This document shows, one piece after another, positions 53,382 through 63,228 of a stretch of DNA of 64,000 nucleotides. A model generated the notes under the pieces. That model was given only the letters and a program-made list of their open reading frames with translations. It was not told where the DNA came from and made no database searches. The stretch is from Oscillospiraceae bacterium (GTDB taxonomy: Bacteria > Bacillota > Clostridia > Oscillospirales > Ruminococcaceae): NCBI GenBank assembly GCA_018110825.1, contig JAGBCL010000100.1, positions 1 through 64,000 of the forward strand, given 5' to 3'. Both the position numbers and the translations under genes were made by a program. Position 1 is the stretch's first letter, and each line of letters starts with the position of its first letter.

Positions 53382-54536
53382 TTGACAATTATTTATTCGG
53401 CTGACAACAAGATTTTCAGCTATGATGAAGAAGAAAAGCTGCTTACCGAAATTCCTTGCGGTAAGATTACAAAATACAGAGAAACCATACGAAGCATTCA
53501 GCAGAAAAAAGAATGGAAAACCAGCGGAAGCGGTGCGGCATTTATGGGAATGAATACCGAAATGGTTGATGCTGATTTGCTTCCTGTACAGATTACGGGG
53601 CTTGGCATCTGCGGCGATGAACTTGTTTACGGTGTAAATCTTGAGGGTGTGGGAAGCGTTTACCACAGAAGCTTTGACCCGTCCGATGACAGCGAGGGAC
53701 TTGTTCGTGCTTCAAATGAGTTTGTTTTCGGTTCATTTGACTGCAAGGGTGACCAGCTTGCTGTAAGTATGGGTGCAAACACCAACTCGCTTCATATTGG
53801 CGTAATGGACATTAAGGGGCGTTACAATGAATACACTGACGGCGATACCATTGAAGAAAATCCAAGCTGGGCGGCTAAGAAAAACGGTATTTACTTTTCT
53901 ACAGCGGGCTACGCAAGAAATCAGTATGGTGCTGTTGCGGCTACGGGTCCACGTTCGGTTGCTTATCTGAATCTTGACAATTCTTCGATGTCGGAGATTG
54001 TTGCTGATGAGGCTTATGATTATCTGCATCCGCAGGAAGACAAGAACGGTGTGCTCTATTACATACGTCAGCCTTACGGCGGTGAAAAGCCTGAAAGCGG
54101 AATTACTTTCAAGGACGTACTCCTCTTCCCTGTTCGAATTATAAAGAGTATTTTCGGTTTTCTCAACGTATTTTCCATTCTTTTCGGCGGTGAGTCTCTC
54201 AAAAGCGGAGGTACGGCAAATGGTGCAAAGTCAAAGCATCGTTCCGAAAAGGATTTGATTATTGAAGGAAATGTTATCAATGCTGAAAAGCTGGACAAGA
54301 TAAATGAGGAAAACGGTGACAAAATGTCGGGTATTATGCCGGCAAGCCGTATGCTTATCAAGCGACTTGCTGACGGAAGTGAGGAAATTATCAAGAAGGG
54401 TGTACTTGATTACACTCTTTGCGATAAGGATGTTATAATTTCCAACGGACGACACATAATCAAAATTAATTCTGACGGCACAGAAACACATATTACAAAG
54501 GCAAAACTTGCTATGAATATAACTGTAAAATCTTAA
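53382..54536 (+). CDS. Propeller-like protein with a hydrophobic insertion
   Basis: 384 residues. Repeated short strands with patterns such as IIYSADNKIFSYDEEEKL, GDQLAVSMGANTNSLHIGV, NGIYFSTAGYARNQYG and HIIKINSDGTETHI suggest a WD40- or TolB-like beta propeller. A hydrophobic stretch (VRIIKSIFGFLNVFSILF, about residues 245-265) may touch the membrane. The start is TTG at 53382 after AAAGGA. I do not recognise a specific family. It lies 14 bases after prmA and 12 before the ParE-like gene, so the four genes probably form one transcript. Confidence 0.65.
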   Translation: MTIIYSADNKIFSYDEEEKLLTEIPCGKITKYRETIRSIQQKKEWKTSGSGAAFMGMNTEMVDADLLPVQITGLGICGDELVYGVNLEGVGSVYHRSFDPSDDSEGLVRASNEFVFGSFDCKGDQLAVSMGANTNSLHIGVMDIKGRYNEYTDGDTIEENPSWAAKKNGIYFSTAGYARNQYGAVAATGPRSVAYLNLDNSSMSEIVADEAYDYLHPQEDKNGVLYYIRQPYGGEKPESGITFKDVLLFPVRIIKSIFGFLNVFSILFGGESLKSGGTANGAKSKHRSEKDLIIEGNVINAEKLDKINEENGDKMSGIMPASRMLIKRLADGSEEIIKKGVLDYTLCDKDVIISNGRHIIKINSDGTETHITKAKLAMNITVKS

Positions 54537-54548
54537 CAGAAAGGCAGA

Positions 54549-56543
54549 TTGAAATTGGCGGGTAAAAAAACAAAGAACTACGGAAATGACAGTATTACCA
54601 AGCTTAAAGGTGCGGACAGAGTAAGACTTCGTCCTGCGGTAATTTTCGGCTCGGACAGTATTGAGGGTTGTGAACACTCGATTTTTGAGATTATTTCCAA
54701 CTCAATTGACGAGGCACGTGATGGTCACGGTGACAAGATTATTGTTACCTTCTATCAGGACAAGTCCATTGAAGTTGAGGACTTCGGACGTGGCTGTCCT
54801 GTTGACTACAACAACACTGAACAGTGCTACAACTGGGAGCTTGTTTACTGCGAATTGTATGCAGGCGGCAAGTATCAGAACAATGCCAGCGGTGACTATG
54901 AATACTCACTTGGTCTGAATGGTCTTGGTGCGTGTGCTACTCAGTATTCCTCTGAATATATGGACGTTGAAATTCACCGTGACGGTTACAAGTACAACCT
55001 GCACTTTGAAAAGGGTGAAAACATAGGCGGCTTGAAAAAAGAAGAAACAAACCGCAAAAAGACAGGTACAAAGACCAAGTGGCGTCCTGACCTTGAAGTT
55101 TTCACAGATATCAATGTAAGTCGTGAATACTTTGAAAATGTACTCAAGAAGCAGGCTATTGTCAATCCGAATGTTTCGTTTGTATTCCGTTATCAGACTA
55201 CTGACGGAAAGTTTGAGGAGACAACTTATTTATACGAAAACGGTATTTCCGACTACATCAACGAGATTATCGGAGAGGAATACCTTACTCCGCCACAGTA
55301 CTGGCAGTGCGACAGAAAGGGTCGTGACCGTGAGGACAAGCCTGAATACAAGGTCAAGCTTTCGGTTACTTTTGCTTTCTCCAACAAGGCGGCTTTGCTG
55401 GAATATTACCACAACTCCAGCTTTCTTGAGCACGGCGGTTCACCTGACAAGGCTGTAAGCAAGGCATTTCTGTCTGCCATTGACGGTTATCTGAAAAATA
55501 ACAACAAGTACAACAAGGGTGAGAAGTCTATCAAGTGGGAGGATATTCAGGATTGTCTGGTACTGATTTCGTCCTCATTCTCTACTCTCACCTCTTATGC
55601 AAATCAGACCAAAAAGGCTATTACAAACAAGTTCATTCAGGATGCGATGACGGATTTCCTCAAGCATCAGCTTGAAGTTTTCTTTATTGAAAATCCTGAT
55701 TTTGCAACAAAGATTGCTGAACAGGTACTTGTAAACAAGCGAAGCCGTGAAACTGCTGAAAAGACAAGAGTAAACCTGCAAAAGACACTTACACAGAAGA
55801 TTGACCTTGCAAATATGGTGCAGAAGTTTGTTGACTGCCGTACCAAAGATTTGGCAAGACGTGAAATCTACATCGTGGAGGGTGACTCGGCGCTTGGTGC
55901 TTGTAAGACTGCCCGTGATGCTGAATTTCAGGCTATTATTCCTGTAAGAGGTAAAATTCTCAACTGCTTGAAGGCTGATTACGCAAAGATTTTCAAAAAC
56001 GATATTATCACTGATATTATCAAGGTACTTGGCTGCGGTGTTGAGGTTACTTCAAAGGCTAACAAGGAGCTTTCCAACTTTAATCTTGACAATCTTCGCT
56101 GGAATAAAGTTATTATTGCGACTGATGCTGACGTTGACGGATTCCAGATCAGAACTCTTATTCTGACGATGCTTTACAGACTTACTCCGACACTTATCAA
56201 CGAGGGGTATGTTTACATTGCGGAAACTCCCCTGTTCGAAATCAACACGAAGGACAAGACTTATTTTGCGTACAACGAACAGGAAAAGACTGAAATCCTT
56301 GAAATGATTAAGGGACAGAAATACAAGATTGACCGTTCAAAAGGTCTTGGTGAAAACGAACCTGAGATGATGTCGCTGACTACTATGAATCCTGACACAA
56401 GACGTCTTATCAAGGTTACTCCGACTGATATTGAGGCTACTGCAAATATGTTTGACCTGCTCCTTGGTGACAATCTTCAGGGACGTAAGGATTACATTGC
56501 ACAGTACGGCAATCAATATCTTGAACTGGCTGACATAAGCTGA
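54549..56543 (+). CDS. ParE/GyrB-like type IIA topoisomerase subunit B (divergent)
   Basis: 664 residues. The GHKL ATPase domain has EIISNSIDEARDG, VEDFGRGCPVDYN and SLGLNGLGACATQYS; the TOPRIM domain has IVEGDSALGACKTARD, where most family members have EGDSAGGSAK, then IPVRGKILN and DADVDGFQIRTL (metal Asp pair). The end reads DRSKGLGENEPEMM. It lacks the usual extra loops and is a distinct subgroup kept in clostridial genomes beside GyrAB. The start is TTG at 54549 or 54555, both close to AAAGG. It pairs with the next gene. Confidence 0.85.
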   Translation: MKLAGKKTKNYGNDSITKLKGADRVRLRPAVIFGSDSIEGCEHSIFEIISNSIDEARDGHGDKIIVTFYQDKSIEVEDFGRGCPVDYNNTEQCYNWELVYCELYAGGKYQNNASGDYEYSLGLNGLGACATQYSSEYMDVEIHRDGYKYNLHFEKGENIGGLKKEETNRKKTGTKTKWRPDLEVFTDINVSREYFENVLKKQAIVNPNVSFVFRYQTTDGKFEETTYLYENGISDYINEIIGEEYLTPPQYWQCDRKGRDREDKPEYKVKLSVTFAFSNKAALLEYYHNSSFLEHGGSPDKAVSKAFLSAIDGYLKNNNKYNKGEKSIKWEDIQDCLVLISSSFSTLTSYANQTKKAITNKFIQDAMTDFLKHQLEVFFIENPDFATKIAEQVLVNKRSRETAEKTRVNLQKTLTQKIDLANMVQKFVDCRTKDLARREIYIVEGDSALGACKTARDAEFQAIIPVRGKILNCLKADYAKIFKNDIITDIIKVLGCGVEVTSKANKELSNFNLDNLRWNKVIIATDADVDGFQIRTLILTMLYRLTPTLINEGYVYIAETPLFEINTKDKTYFAYNEQEKTEILEMIKGQKYKIDRSKGLGENEPEMMSLTTMNPDTRRLIKVTPTDIEATANMFDLLLGDNLQGRKDYIAQYGNQYLELADIS

Positions 56544-56569
56544 TTTACAAAATTTAAGGAGGACTTGTT

Positions 56570-58810
56570 TTGGCAAGAAAAAGCAAGAAAACTGAAGATA
56601 AATCTGTAAAAAAAGCTATTCCTAATGCATATATTGCAGGCAGCGGTATTGTTGCAGAGGAACAGATTACTGATACGCTTGAAAAGAACTATATGCCTTA
56701 TGCTATGAGTGTAATTGTTTCCCGTGCGCTGCCTGAGATTGACGGCTTCAAGCCTTCACACAGAAAGCTTCTTTACACGATGTACAAGATGGGACTTCTT
56801 ACAGGTCCTAAGACAAAGTCGGCTAACATTGTTGGTCAGACAATGAAGCTCAACCCTCACGGTGACGCTGCTATTTACGAGACTATGGTACGTCTTGCTC
56901 GCGGCAACGAGGCTCTGCTTCACCCTTATGTTGACAGCAAGGGTAACTTTGGTAAGGCATACTCCCGTGATATGGCTTACGCTGCTTCACGATACACGGA
57001 GGCTAAGCTTGACCCTATCTGCAATGAGCTTTTCCGTGATATTGACAAGGACACGGTTGATTTCGTGCCTAACTACGACAATGAAACTGTTGAACCTACT
57101 CTCCTGCCTGCGACTTTCCCGTCGGTACTGGTAAACTCAAACGTGGGTATTGCGGTTTCTATGGCAAGTGCGGTTTGTTCGTTCAACCTTGCGGAAATCT
57201 GCGAAACTACAATTGCACTTATCCGTAATCCTGAGCATAATATTCTCACAACTCTGAAGGGACCTGACTTTTCCGGCGGCGGTTTTATGCTTTACGATGA
57301 GGACGAGCTGGAGAAGATTTACCGCACGGGTCGCGGCTCTGTAAAGGTGCGCTCACGCTATCAGTTTGACAAGGAATCAAACTGCATTGAGGTTGTTCAA
57401 ATTCCGCCTACGACTACGGTTGAGGCAATTATGGACAAGATTATCGAGCTTATCAAGGCGGGTAAAATCCGTGAGATTTCCTACATCCGTGACGAAACAG
57501 ACATCAACGGTCTGAAGCTGGCAATTGACATCAAGCGTGGTGTTGACCCTGACAAGCTGATGAAGAAGCTGTTCAAGATGACTCCGCTTCAGGATAATTA
57601 CTCCTGCAACTTCAATATTCTCATAAGCGGTTCACCTAAGGTTATGGGTGTTTATGAAATTCTTGATGAATGGATTGCTTTCCGCAGAGAATGCATCAAG
57701 AGAAGGACATATCACGAGCTTACCAAGAAAAAGGATAAGCTGCACCTGCTGAAGGGCTTGCAGAAAATTCTGCTTGACATTGACAAGGCTATCAGGATTG
57801 TCCGTGAGACAGAGGAAGAAGTTGAAGTTGTACCAAACCTTATGATTGGCTTCGGTATTGACGAGGTTCAGGCTGAATACGTTGCTGAAATCAAGCTCCG
57901 TCATCTCAACAAGGAGTACATTCTCAAGCGTACAGCTGACATTGAGGGACTTGAAAAGGATATTGCTGAGATGGAGGGCATCCTCAAGGACGACAAGAAA
58001 ATCAAGAATATTATTGTTGAGGAACTCAAGGAAGTTATCAAGAAATATCAGCAGCCGAGAAAGACTATGTTCTACTACGAAAATGACGAGGACGAGGTTG
58101 ATATTGAGGACGATACACCTGACTACCCTGTCAACCTGTTCCTTACACAGGGCGGCTACTTCAAGAAAATCACTATGCAGTCGCTCCGTATGGCAAGTGA
58201 ACAGAAGCTTAAAGACGGCGATATGATGATGACGGCTATTGAGGGAACAAACAAGACTGAGCTGCTGTTCTTCTCGGACAAGTGTCAGGTTTACAAGACG
58301 AAGGCAAGCGCATTCAAGGACACGAAGGCTTCCGAGCTGGGTGACTTTATTCCTGTTAAGCTTGGCTTTGACGATTACGAAAACGTGATTTCGATGATTT
58401 CAACGATTGACTACAGCGGTCATCTGATTATGGTATTCGAGAATGGTAAGGTTGCAAAGGTGCCCCTTAACGCTTACGAAACAAAGACCAACAGAAAGAA
58501 GCTTGCCAACGCTTACACGGCGAAGTCCAAGCTTGTGAAGATGTTCCTTGTGTCTGACAACACGGACATTATGCTCCGTTCCACAAACGGCAGGGCTATT
58601 GTGTTCAACACGGGAATGATTCTGCCGAAATCTGCCCGTGACACAATCGGCGTTCAGGTTATGACGCTCAAGGCAAAGACTCTGGTTGATAATGCGTACA
58701 TTGTTACGGAGGAAATGGCTGAGAGTGTAAAGAAATTTATTGCAAAGAATATTCCTGCGGCGGGAAGTCTTGCGAAGGACCTTGAAGACCCTGACCAGCT
58801 TACACTTTAA
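56570..58810 (+). CDS. ParC/GyrA-like type IIA topoisomerase subunit A (divergent)
   Basis: 746 residues. YAMSVIVSRALPEIDGFKPSHRKLLY opens the winged-helix region; NPHGDAAIYETMVRLA and the catalytic Tyr in ASRYTEAKLDPI (about residue 143) follow, then DNETVEPTLLPATFP and NVGIAVSMAS. The C-terminal domain has weak blades, and the QRRGGKG GyrA box is absent (KTNRKKLANAY stands near its place), so relaxation or decatenation is more likely than gyrase supercoiling. TTG start with AAGGAGG seven bases before it. A terminator follows. Confidence 0.87.
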   Translation: MARKSKKTEDKSVKKAIPNAYIAGSGIVAEEQITDTLEKNYMPYAMSVIVSRALPEIDGFKPSHRKLLYTMYKMGLLTGPKTKSANIVGQTMKLNPHGDAAIYETMVRLARGNEALLHPYVDSKGNFGKAYSRDMAYAASRYTEAKLDPICNELFRDIDKDTVDFVPNYDNETVEPTLLPATFPSVLVNSNVGIAVSMASAVCSFNLAEICETTIALIRNPEHNILTTLKGPDFSGGGFMLYDEDELEKIYRTGRGSVKVRSRYQFDKESNCIEVVQIPPTTTVEAIMDKIIELIKAGKIREISYIRDETDINGLKLAIDIKRGVDPDKLMKKLFKMTPLQDNYSCNFNILISGSPKVMGVYEILDEWIAFRRECIKRRTYHELTKKKDKLHLLKGLQKILLDIDKAIRIVRETEEEVEVVPNLMIGFGIDEVQAEYVAEIKLRHLNKEYILKRTADIEGLEKDIAEMEGILKDDKKIKNIIVEELKEVIKKYQQPRKTMFYYENDEDEVDIEDDTPDYPVNLFLTQGGYFKKITMQSLRMASEQKLKDGDMMMTAIEGTNKTELLFFSDKCQVYKTKASAFKDTKASELGDFIPVKLGFDDYENVISMISTIDYSGHLIMVFENGKVAKVPLNAYETKTNRKKLANAYTAKSKLVKMFLVSDNTDIMLRSTNGRAIVFNTGMILPKSARDTIGVQVMTLKAKTLVDNAYIVTEEMAESVKKFIAKNIPAAGSLAKDLEDPDQLTL

Positions 58811-58818
58811 AATAGTAA

Positions 58819-58850
58819 TCCCCGAAAAGAATTTTAGTTCTTTTCGGGGA
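58819..58850. terminator. Bidirectional terminator between parC-like and ftsA-like genes
   Basis: TCCCCGAAAAGAA pairs with TTCTTTTCGGGGA, a perfect 13-base-pair stem with a 6-base loop, followed by TGTTTTT on the plus strand. The convergent gene ends six bases beyond. Confidence 0.85.
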
Positions 58851-58855
58851 TGTTT

Positions 58856-61096
58856 TTATTTATCCGCCCATCTGATAACAGCGATATCGCCGTCTGTAAT
58901 TCTGTCCATAAAGCTTACGTTCTTGCCGTTTACGGTAAGAATCATATCACCGCTTGGCGGTGGGTTATCAAGGTCGATATCTGCAATTGCCATAAGCTCG
59001 ATGAATTCGTGCGGCTGGTTGTTGGGACGTGGTGGAAGTGTTACGCTTCTGCCGTTGAGGATAAGCTGACAGTCACGGGGAGCTGTTGGCTGTTCTTCCT
59101 CTGTCGGCTGTTCAGGCTCTGGGGCAACGGTTGTTTCGATTGCTTCGGAAAGGACAGGAAGAATGTCGGGTGATGGTGCGTTGCTGTCGGCGATTGCCTT
59201 AGCGAGTCTGCCCTCTCTTGCTTCGGGGTTGAACACCTTATCAGCGGTAACGATATCGTCGTCGTCGTGGAGATAATAGTCAACGGAAAGAAGCTTACCT
59301 GCCTTATAGTAGCTCAATGTTGAAGCGTCAAAGGTAAATGTCTGCATCAAATCACCGAGAGTTTCGATTTCGGTAATTGAGATATTGTCGGAGTTCTGAA
59401 TTTGATAATCGCCTGTAATCTGCTTGCCGTTTACGCGTGCGATAACACCAAATGGGTACTCTACGCTGTCGATAAATACCTTTCTTGCGGAAACCTCGCC
59501 TGCGATATCGGAAACCTTAACCTCTGCATTATTACCGCTTTTAGCAGGCTTGAACACGAGAGTATCGCCCTGCTTGACGGTTGTTTCGAGGGTTGCAGGT
59601 ACACCGTTGAGGGTGATTTCTGCAAGGGTTGCAGGCTCGCCCTTGAGAAGCTGTTTTTCGCCGTTAAGGGTGAATGTGAGGTTACGTCCCGAGCGTCCGA
59701 TAATCTGGTTGGACTTATAACCTGCTGTTGAAAGCAAATCAAGGACACGTACTGCTCTTGTATCGAAGATACGGATTTTCTTATCGTTTACGGTTACAAC
59801 GGAGAAGTCGTAGCCCTGATTATGTGTAGCTGTTACGCCGATACCGATTGGGGTAACGTATTCAGGTCCTGTGATTTTTGTTCTGCCGAAGGAAACGTTC
59901 TTCATAGCCTGCTTACCGCCGACTGCGACACGGTTTTCAGGAATTTCAAGCTTTTCTGCAACCTGCTTTGCAAGGTCAGGAATAAGACTTCCGCCGCCTA
60001 CAAGGAATACTGCGGCAGGTGCTTGTCCGTTTGCCTTGACGATATTCTTGGCGATATCGTCAGCAAGTGAGTCAACTGCGGGGAAAAGGCTTGCAAAGAA
60101 CTCACCTGTTTCAACTGTATGGTCAAAGCCGAGAATGTCCTTATATGTGATTTGCTCCTGATAGCTGCTGAGCTTCATTTCCTCGGCTGTAGCAAAATCA
60201 ACAATATATTTTCTGATTATCTCCTCGGTAATTTCATCGCCTGCCACGGTTGACATTGCATATGCAACAATACTGCCGTTCTGGGCGATGGCAATATCCG
60301 AAGTACCTGCACCAATATCGACAAGAGCGACATTGATAAGTCGGATTTCAGGCGGAATTATGATATTCATTGCGGCAATTGGTTCGAGAGTAAGGCTTGC
60401 TACCTGCAAACCATTCATGTCCATTACTGCATAGAGGCTTTCTACAACGGGACTTGGGAGAAATGCGGCAATAAGCTCAACGGTAACCTTTCTTCCCTTA
60501 TGTCCAACGAGGGATTTGATTTTGTAATCGTCAAGGAGATACTGGATTACTGTATGACCAACACAATAGAATGAACCATTCATATCGGTTGTTTCGGCAT
60601 CAAGTTCGTCCTGTGCTTTAAGTGCGGTTTCAAGTTCAAAGGCTTTTACATCGTCCTGAGTAATAACCTCTTTATCCTTGATATCAAAAGACATTTCTGT
60701 GCTGTGTGTTTTCAGCGCACGACCTGCGGCAGCGATTGCAACACGGGAAAGCTTAATACCTGATTTTGCTTCAAGCTTATCCTTGACCTGCCTTGCTACA
60801 TCAGCAACAACAGGAATATCTTCAATCTGACCGTCAATCATCGCACGCTGTTTGTGCGGCACGGAAATTGCGTAATCGATACAGAAAGTATTTTCAGACA
60901 TGTGACCAATTATACCGACAACTGTACGCGTACCGATATCAAGTGCAAAGATTTCGCTTTCCTCCTGAGGTCGGAGCACTTTAGGCTCCTTCTTTTTAGC
61001 GGGAGCTTTTTTGGAAGTGGTCTTTTTAGATGTGTTTTTCTTTTTGGCTGTCTTTTCTTCTGTTGCTTCAACAGATGTTTTTTCTTCGTTTGCCAT
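58856..61096 (-). CDS. FtsA-like actin-family protein, extended
   Basis: 746 residues, against about 400-440 for standard FtsA. Residues 1-45 are a Lys/Thr/Glu-rich basic linker. The actin-like core begins FALDIGTRTVVGIIG (about 50) with an SHS2-like insert (SRVAIAAAGRAL), phosphate loop 2 VDIGAGTSDIAI and FLVGGGSLIPDLAKQV. From about residue 440 the C-terminal half is beta-rich with repeated short domains (TFTLNGEKQLLKGE, ILTVNGKNVSF). No amphipathic membrane-targeting tail is seen. It may assist division or pilus-type assembly as PilM does. Single gene with its own promoter. Confidence 0.8.
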   Translation of the reverse strand: MANEEKTSVEATEEKTAKKKNTSKKTTSKKAPAKKKEPKVLRPQEESEIFALDIGTRTVVGIIGHMSENTFCIDYAISVPHKQRAMIDGQIEDIPVVADVARQVKDKLEAKSGIKLSRVAIAAAGRALKTHSTEMSFDIKDKEVITQDDVKAFELETALKAQDELDAETTDMNGSFYCVGHTVIQYLLDDYKIKSLVGHKGRKVTVELIAAFLPSPVVESLYAVMDMNGLQVASLTLEPIAAMNIIIPPEIRLINVALVDIGAGTSDIAIAQNGSIVAYAMSTVAGDEITEEIIRKYIVDFATAEEMKLSSYQEQITYKDILGFDHTVETGEFFASLFPAVDSLADDIAKNIVKANGQAPAAVFLVGGGSLIPDLAKQVAEKLEIPENRVAVGGKQAMKNVSFGRTKITGPEYVTPIGIGVTATHNQGYDFSVVTVNDKKIRIFDTRAVRVLDLLSTAGYKSNQIIGRSGRNLTFTLNGEKQLLKGEPATLAEITLNGVPATLETTVKQGDTLVFKPAKSGNNAEVKVSDIAGEVSARKVFIDSVEYPFGVIARVNGKQITGDYQIQNSDNISITEIETLGDLMQTFTFDASTLSYYKAGKLLSVDYYLHDDDDIVTADKVFNPEAREGRLAKAIADSNAPSPDILPVLSEAIETTVAPEPEQPTEEEQPTAPRDCQLILNGRSVTLPPRPNNQPHEFIELMAIADIDLDNPPPSGDMILTVNGKNVSFMDRITDGDIAVIRWADK

Positions 61097-61168
61097 AGTA
61101 TCACCCTTTACTGAAAATATGGGGAAATTTATCGTAAAACAACGAAATTCATTGGTATATACACATTT

Positions 61169-61197
61169 ATTATATTATAAATTACCGTGAATTACAA
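61169..61197 (-). promoter_or_regulatory. Predicted promoter of the ftsA-like gene
   Basis: On the minus strand TTGTAA (61192-61197), 17 bases, TATAAT (61169-61174); the ATG lies about 73 bases downstream. Confidence 0.6.
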
Positions 61198-61257
61198 TAG
61201 TTTTTACGCAAAAACTTTGCATTAAAGTTAACAAATCACAAATATGAAAATTTTAAC

Positions 61258-61286
61258 TTGATTTTATATTAAAAATATGATATAAT
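61258..61286 (+). promoter_or_regulatory. Predicted citrate synthase promoter
   Basis: TTGATT (61258-61263), 17 bases, TATAAT (61281-61286), divergent from the ftsA-like promoter. Confidence 0.6.
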
Positions 61287-61330
61287 TAATTGAATAATAT
61301 TTTATTTTTTAAGGAAAGGACGGATTGCGA

Positions 61331-62698
61331 ATGGGTTCAGGATATAATTTTTCAAAGGTTACACAGGATATTGTAGACCTTGCTTCGCTTTGCAGCAAAA
61401 ATGACCGCATTGACCCTGAGCTTTACACCAGATACGATGTAAAACGAGGATTGAGAGATATTAACGGTAAAGGCGTACTTGCGGGACTTACTGAAATTTC
61501 GGAAATTATTTCTTCCAAAACAATAGATGGCGAGTCCGTTCCTTGTGAGGGTGAGCTTTACTACAGAGGCTACAACATCAATGACCTTGTTGCAGGCTTT
61601 ACTCAGGATAAACGCTTCGGATTTGAGGAAATCACATATCTTCTGCTTTTCGGAGAGCTTCCTGATACATCTGATTTGAAAAAATTCAATAAGCTGCTTG
61701 CTGATTACAGACAGCTGCCTACAACATTTGTCCGTGATATTATCATGAAGTCACCAAGCAATGACATTATGAACGGTATTGCAAGAGGTGTGCTGACACT
61801 TTATTCCTATGATGATATGCCAAACGACACTTCTATTCCGAACGTTCTTCGTCAGTCTCTTGAACTGATTGCGCTGTTCCCTCTTATTGCGGTTTACAGC
61901 TATCAGGCTAAATCCTATTATCACGACGGTGACAGCTTCTTCATTCATCAGCCTGTTCCAGAATATTCAACTGCGGAAAATATTCTGCATATGCTTCGTC
62001 CGGACAGCTCATTTACACCGCTTGAAGCAAGTATTCTTGACCTTGCGCTTGTACTTCACGCTGAACACGGCGGCGGTAACAACTCTACTTTTACAACTCA
62101 CGTTGTTACTTCTTCGGGTACAGACACTTACTCAGCAATTGCTGCTGCGCTTGCTTCCCTGAAGGGACCTAAGCATGGCGGTGCAAACATCAAGGTTACT
62201 ATGATGTTTGAGGATATGAAAAACAAGCTTTCTGACTGGGAGGATGAGGACGCTATCCGTGACTATCTCACAAAGCTGCTCCGTAAGGAAGCTTTTGACA
62301 AGTCAGGTCTTATCTATGGTATGGGTCACGCTGTTTACTCTGTTTCCGACCCGAGAGCGTTGGTACTCAAAAAGGCTGTCAAGAGTCTTTCCGAAGAAAA
62401 GCATATGGAAAAGGAATACGCTCTTTACAAGAAGATTGAAAAGCTTGCTCCTGAGGTTATTGCAAAGGAAAGACGCATTTACAAGGGTGTTTCGGCAAAC
62501 ATTGACTTCTACAGCGGTTTTGCTTACAGCATGCTGAAGCTTCCGCCTGAGCTTTACACTCCGATTTTTGCGATTGCAAGAATTGCCGGCTGGTCTGCTC
62601 ACAGAATTGAGGAGCTTCTCAACACGGGCAAGATTATTCGTCCTGCTTACAGAAGCGTACAGCCGCACAAGGATTACAAGTCACTTTCTGACAGATAA
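61331..62698 (+). CDS. gltA: Citrate synthase
   Basis: A 455-residue citrate synthase of the clostridial type. Active-site blocks are LHAEHGGGNNSTFTTHVVTSSG (first His), GPKHGGANIKV and GMGHAVYSVSDPRA (second His), and the late IDFYSGFAYSML with the catalytic Asp. It condenses acetyl-CoA and oxaloacetate, probably for glutamate synthesis in an incomplete TCA cycle. No aconitase or isocitrate dehydrogenase is adjacent. Either TTG 61325 or ATG 61331 may start it; the ATG is placed first. Confidence 0.93.
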   Translation: MGSGYNFSKVTQDIVDLASLCSKNDRIDPELYTRYDVKRGLRDINGKGVLAGLTEISEIISSKTIDGESVPCEGELYYRGYNINDLVAGFTQDKRFGFEEITYLLLFGELPDTSDLKKFNKLLADYRQLPTTFVRDIIMKSPSNDIMNGIARGVLTLYSYDDMPNDTSIPNVLRQSLELIALFPLIAVYSYQAKSYYHDGDSFFIHQPVPEYSTAENILHMLRPDSSFTPLEASILDLALVLHAEHGGGNNSTFTTHVVTSSGTDTYSAIAAALASLKGPKHGGANIKVTMMFEDMKNKLSDWEDEDAIRDYLTKLLRKEAFDKSGLIYGMGHAVYSVSDPRALVLKKAVKSLSEEKHMEKEYALYKKIEKLAPEVIAKERRIYKGVSANIDFYSGFAYSMLKLPPELYTPIFAIARIAGWSAHRIEELLNTGKIIRPAYRSVQPHKDYKSLSDR

Positions 62699-62704
62699 AA
62701 TTAC

Positions 62705-62731
62705 AGCGGCTTTTGATTTTCAGAAGCCGCT
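62705..62731 (+). terminator. Weak terminator-like hairpin after gltA
   Basis: AGCGGCTT pairs with AAGCCGCT; only TAACTTA follows, so read-through into the small membrane protein is likely. Confidence 0.5.
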
Positions 62732-62752
62732 TAACTTATAGGAGATGTTAAC

Positions 62753-63187
62753 TTGGAATGGTTCAATATTTTCGGGCTGGTTTTCATTATCATTATTATG
62801 ATACCGAATATTGTTTTTGCGATAAAATGCAAGGACGGTTTTGAAAACAAATGGAATAATAAGGCTGTTGAAATTCTTGAACAAATCGGACGTTTCGGCT
62901 GTTTCGGATTTATGATAATCAACATTCCTGGCACCTGGTTTGGTTGGTGGTCAGATGAAGCATTTGCTGTTTATCTGATTGTAAATGCAATACTTGTGCT
63001 GATTTATTGTGCAATATGGGGTGTTTGTTTCAGGAAAAACAATATATTCAGGGCATTGTCACTTTCAATTATTCCGTCGGTTATATTTCTGTTCAGCGGA
63101 ATAATGTGCAGGTCTATGTTGCTGATTGCTTCTGCGGTTATTTTTGCACCGTGCCATATTATGATTTCTCATAAGAATGCAAAGTAA
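62753..63187 (+). CDS. Small membrane protein, unknown function
   Basis: 144 residues with four hydrophobic segments: IFGLVFIIIIMIPNIVFAI at the start, FMIINIPGTWFGWW, AVYLIVNAILVLIYCAIWG, and two C-terminal ones. The sequence CFRKNN between the third and fourth helices is the cytoplasmic positive loop. TTG start eight bases after AGGAG. It resembles small uncharacterised Clostridia membrane proteins; I cannot assign a function. It may be read through from gltA and ends at a strong terminator. Confidence 0.65.
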   Translation: MEWFNIFGLVFIIIIMIPNIVFAIKCKDGFENKWNNKAVEILEQIGRFGCFGFMIINIPGTWFGWWSDEAFAVYLIVNAILVLIYCAIWGVCFRKNNIFRALSLSIIPSVIFLFSGIMCRSMLLIASAVIFAPCHIMISHKNAK

Positions 63188-63190
63188 AAA

Positions 63191-63222
63191 ACCCCTAAAA
63201 GAATTGAATTTCTTTTAGGGGT
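63191..63222. terminator. Bidirectional intrinsic terminator
   Basis: ACCCCTAAAAGAA pairs with TTCTTTTAGGGGT, a perfect 13-base-pair stem with a 6-base loop, flanked by A-rich and T-rich sequence. It serves the plus-strand membrane protein and the minus-strand MazG-like gene. Confidence 0.85.
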
Positions 63223-63228
63223 GTGCTT

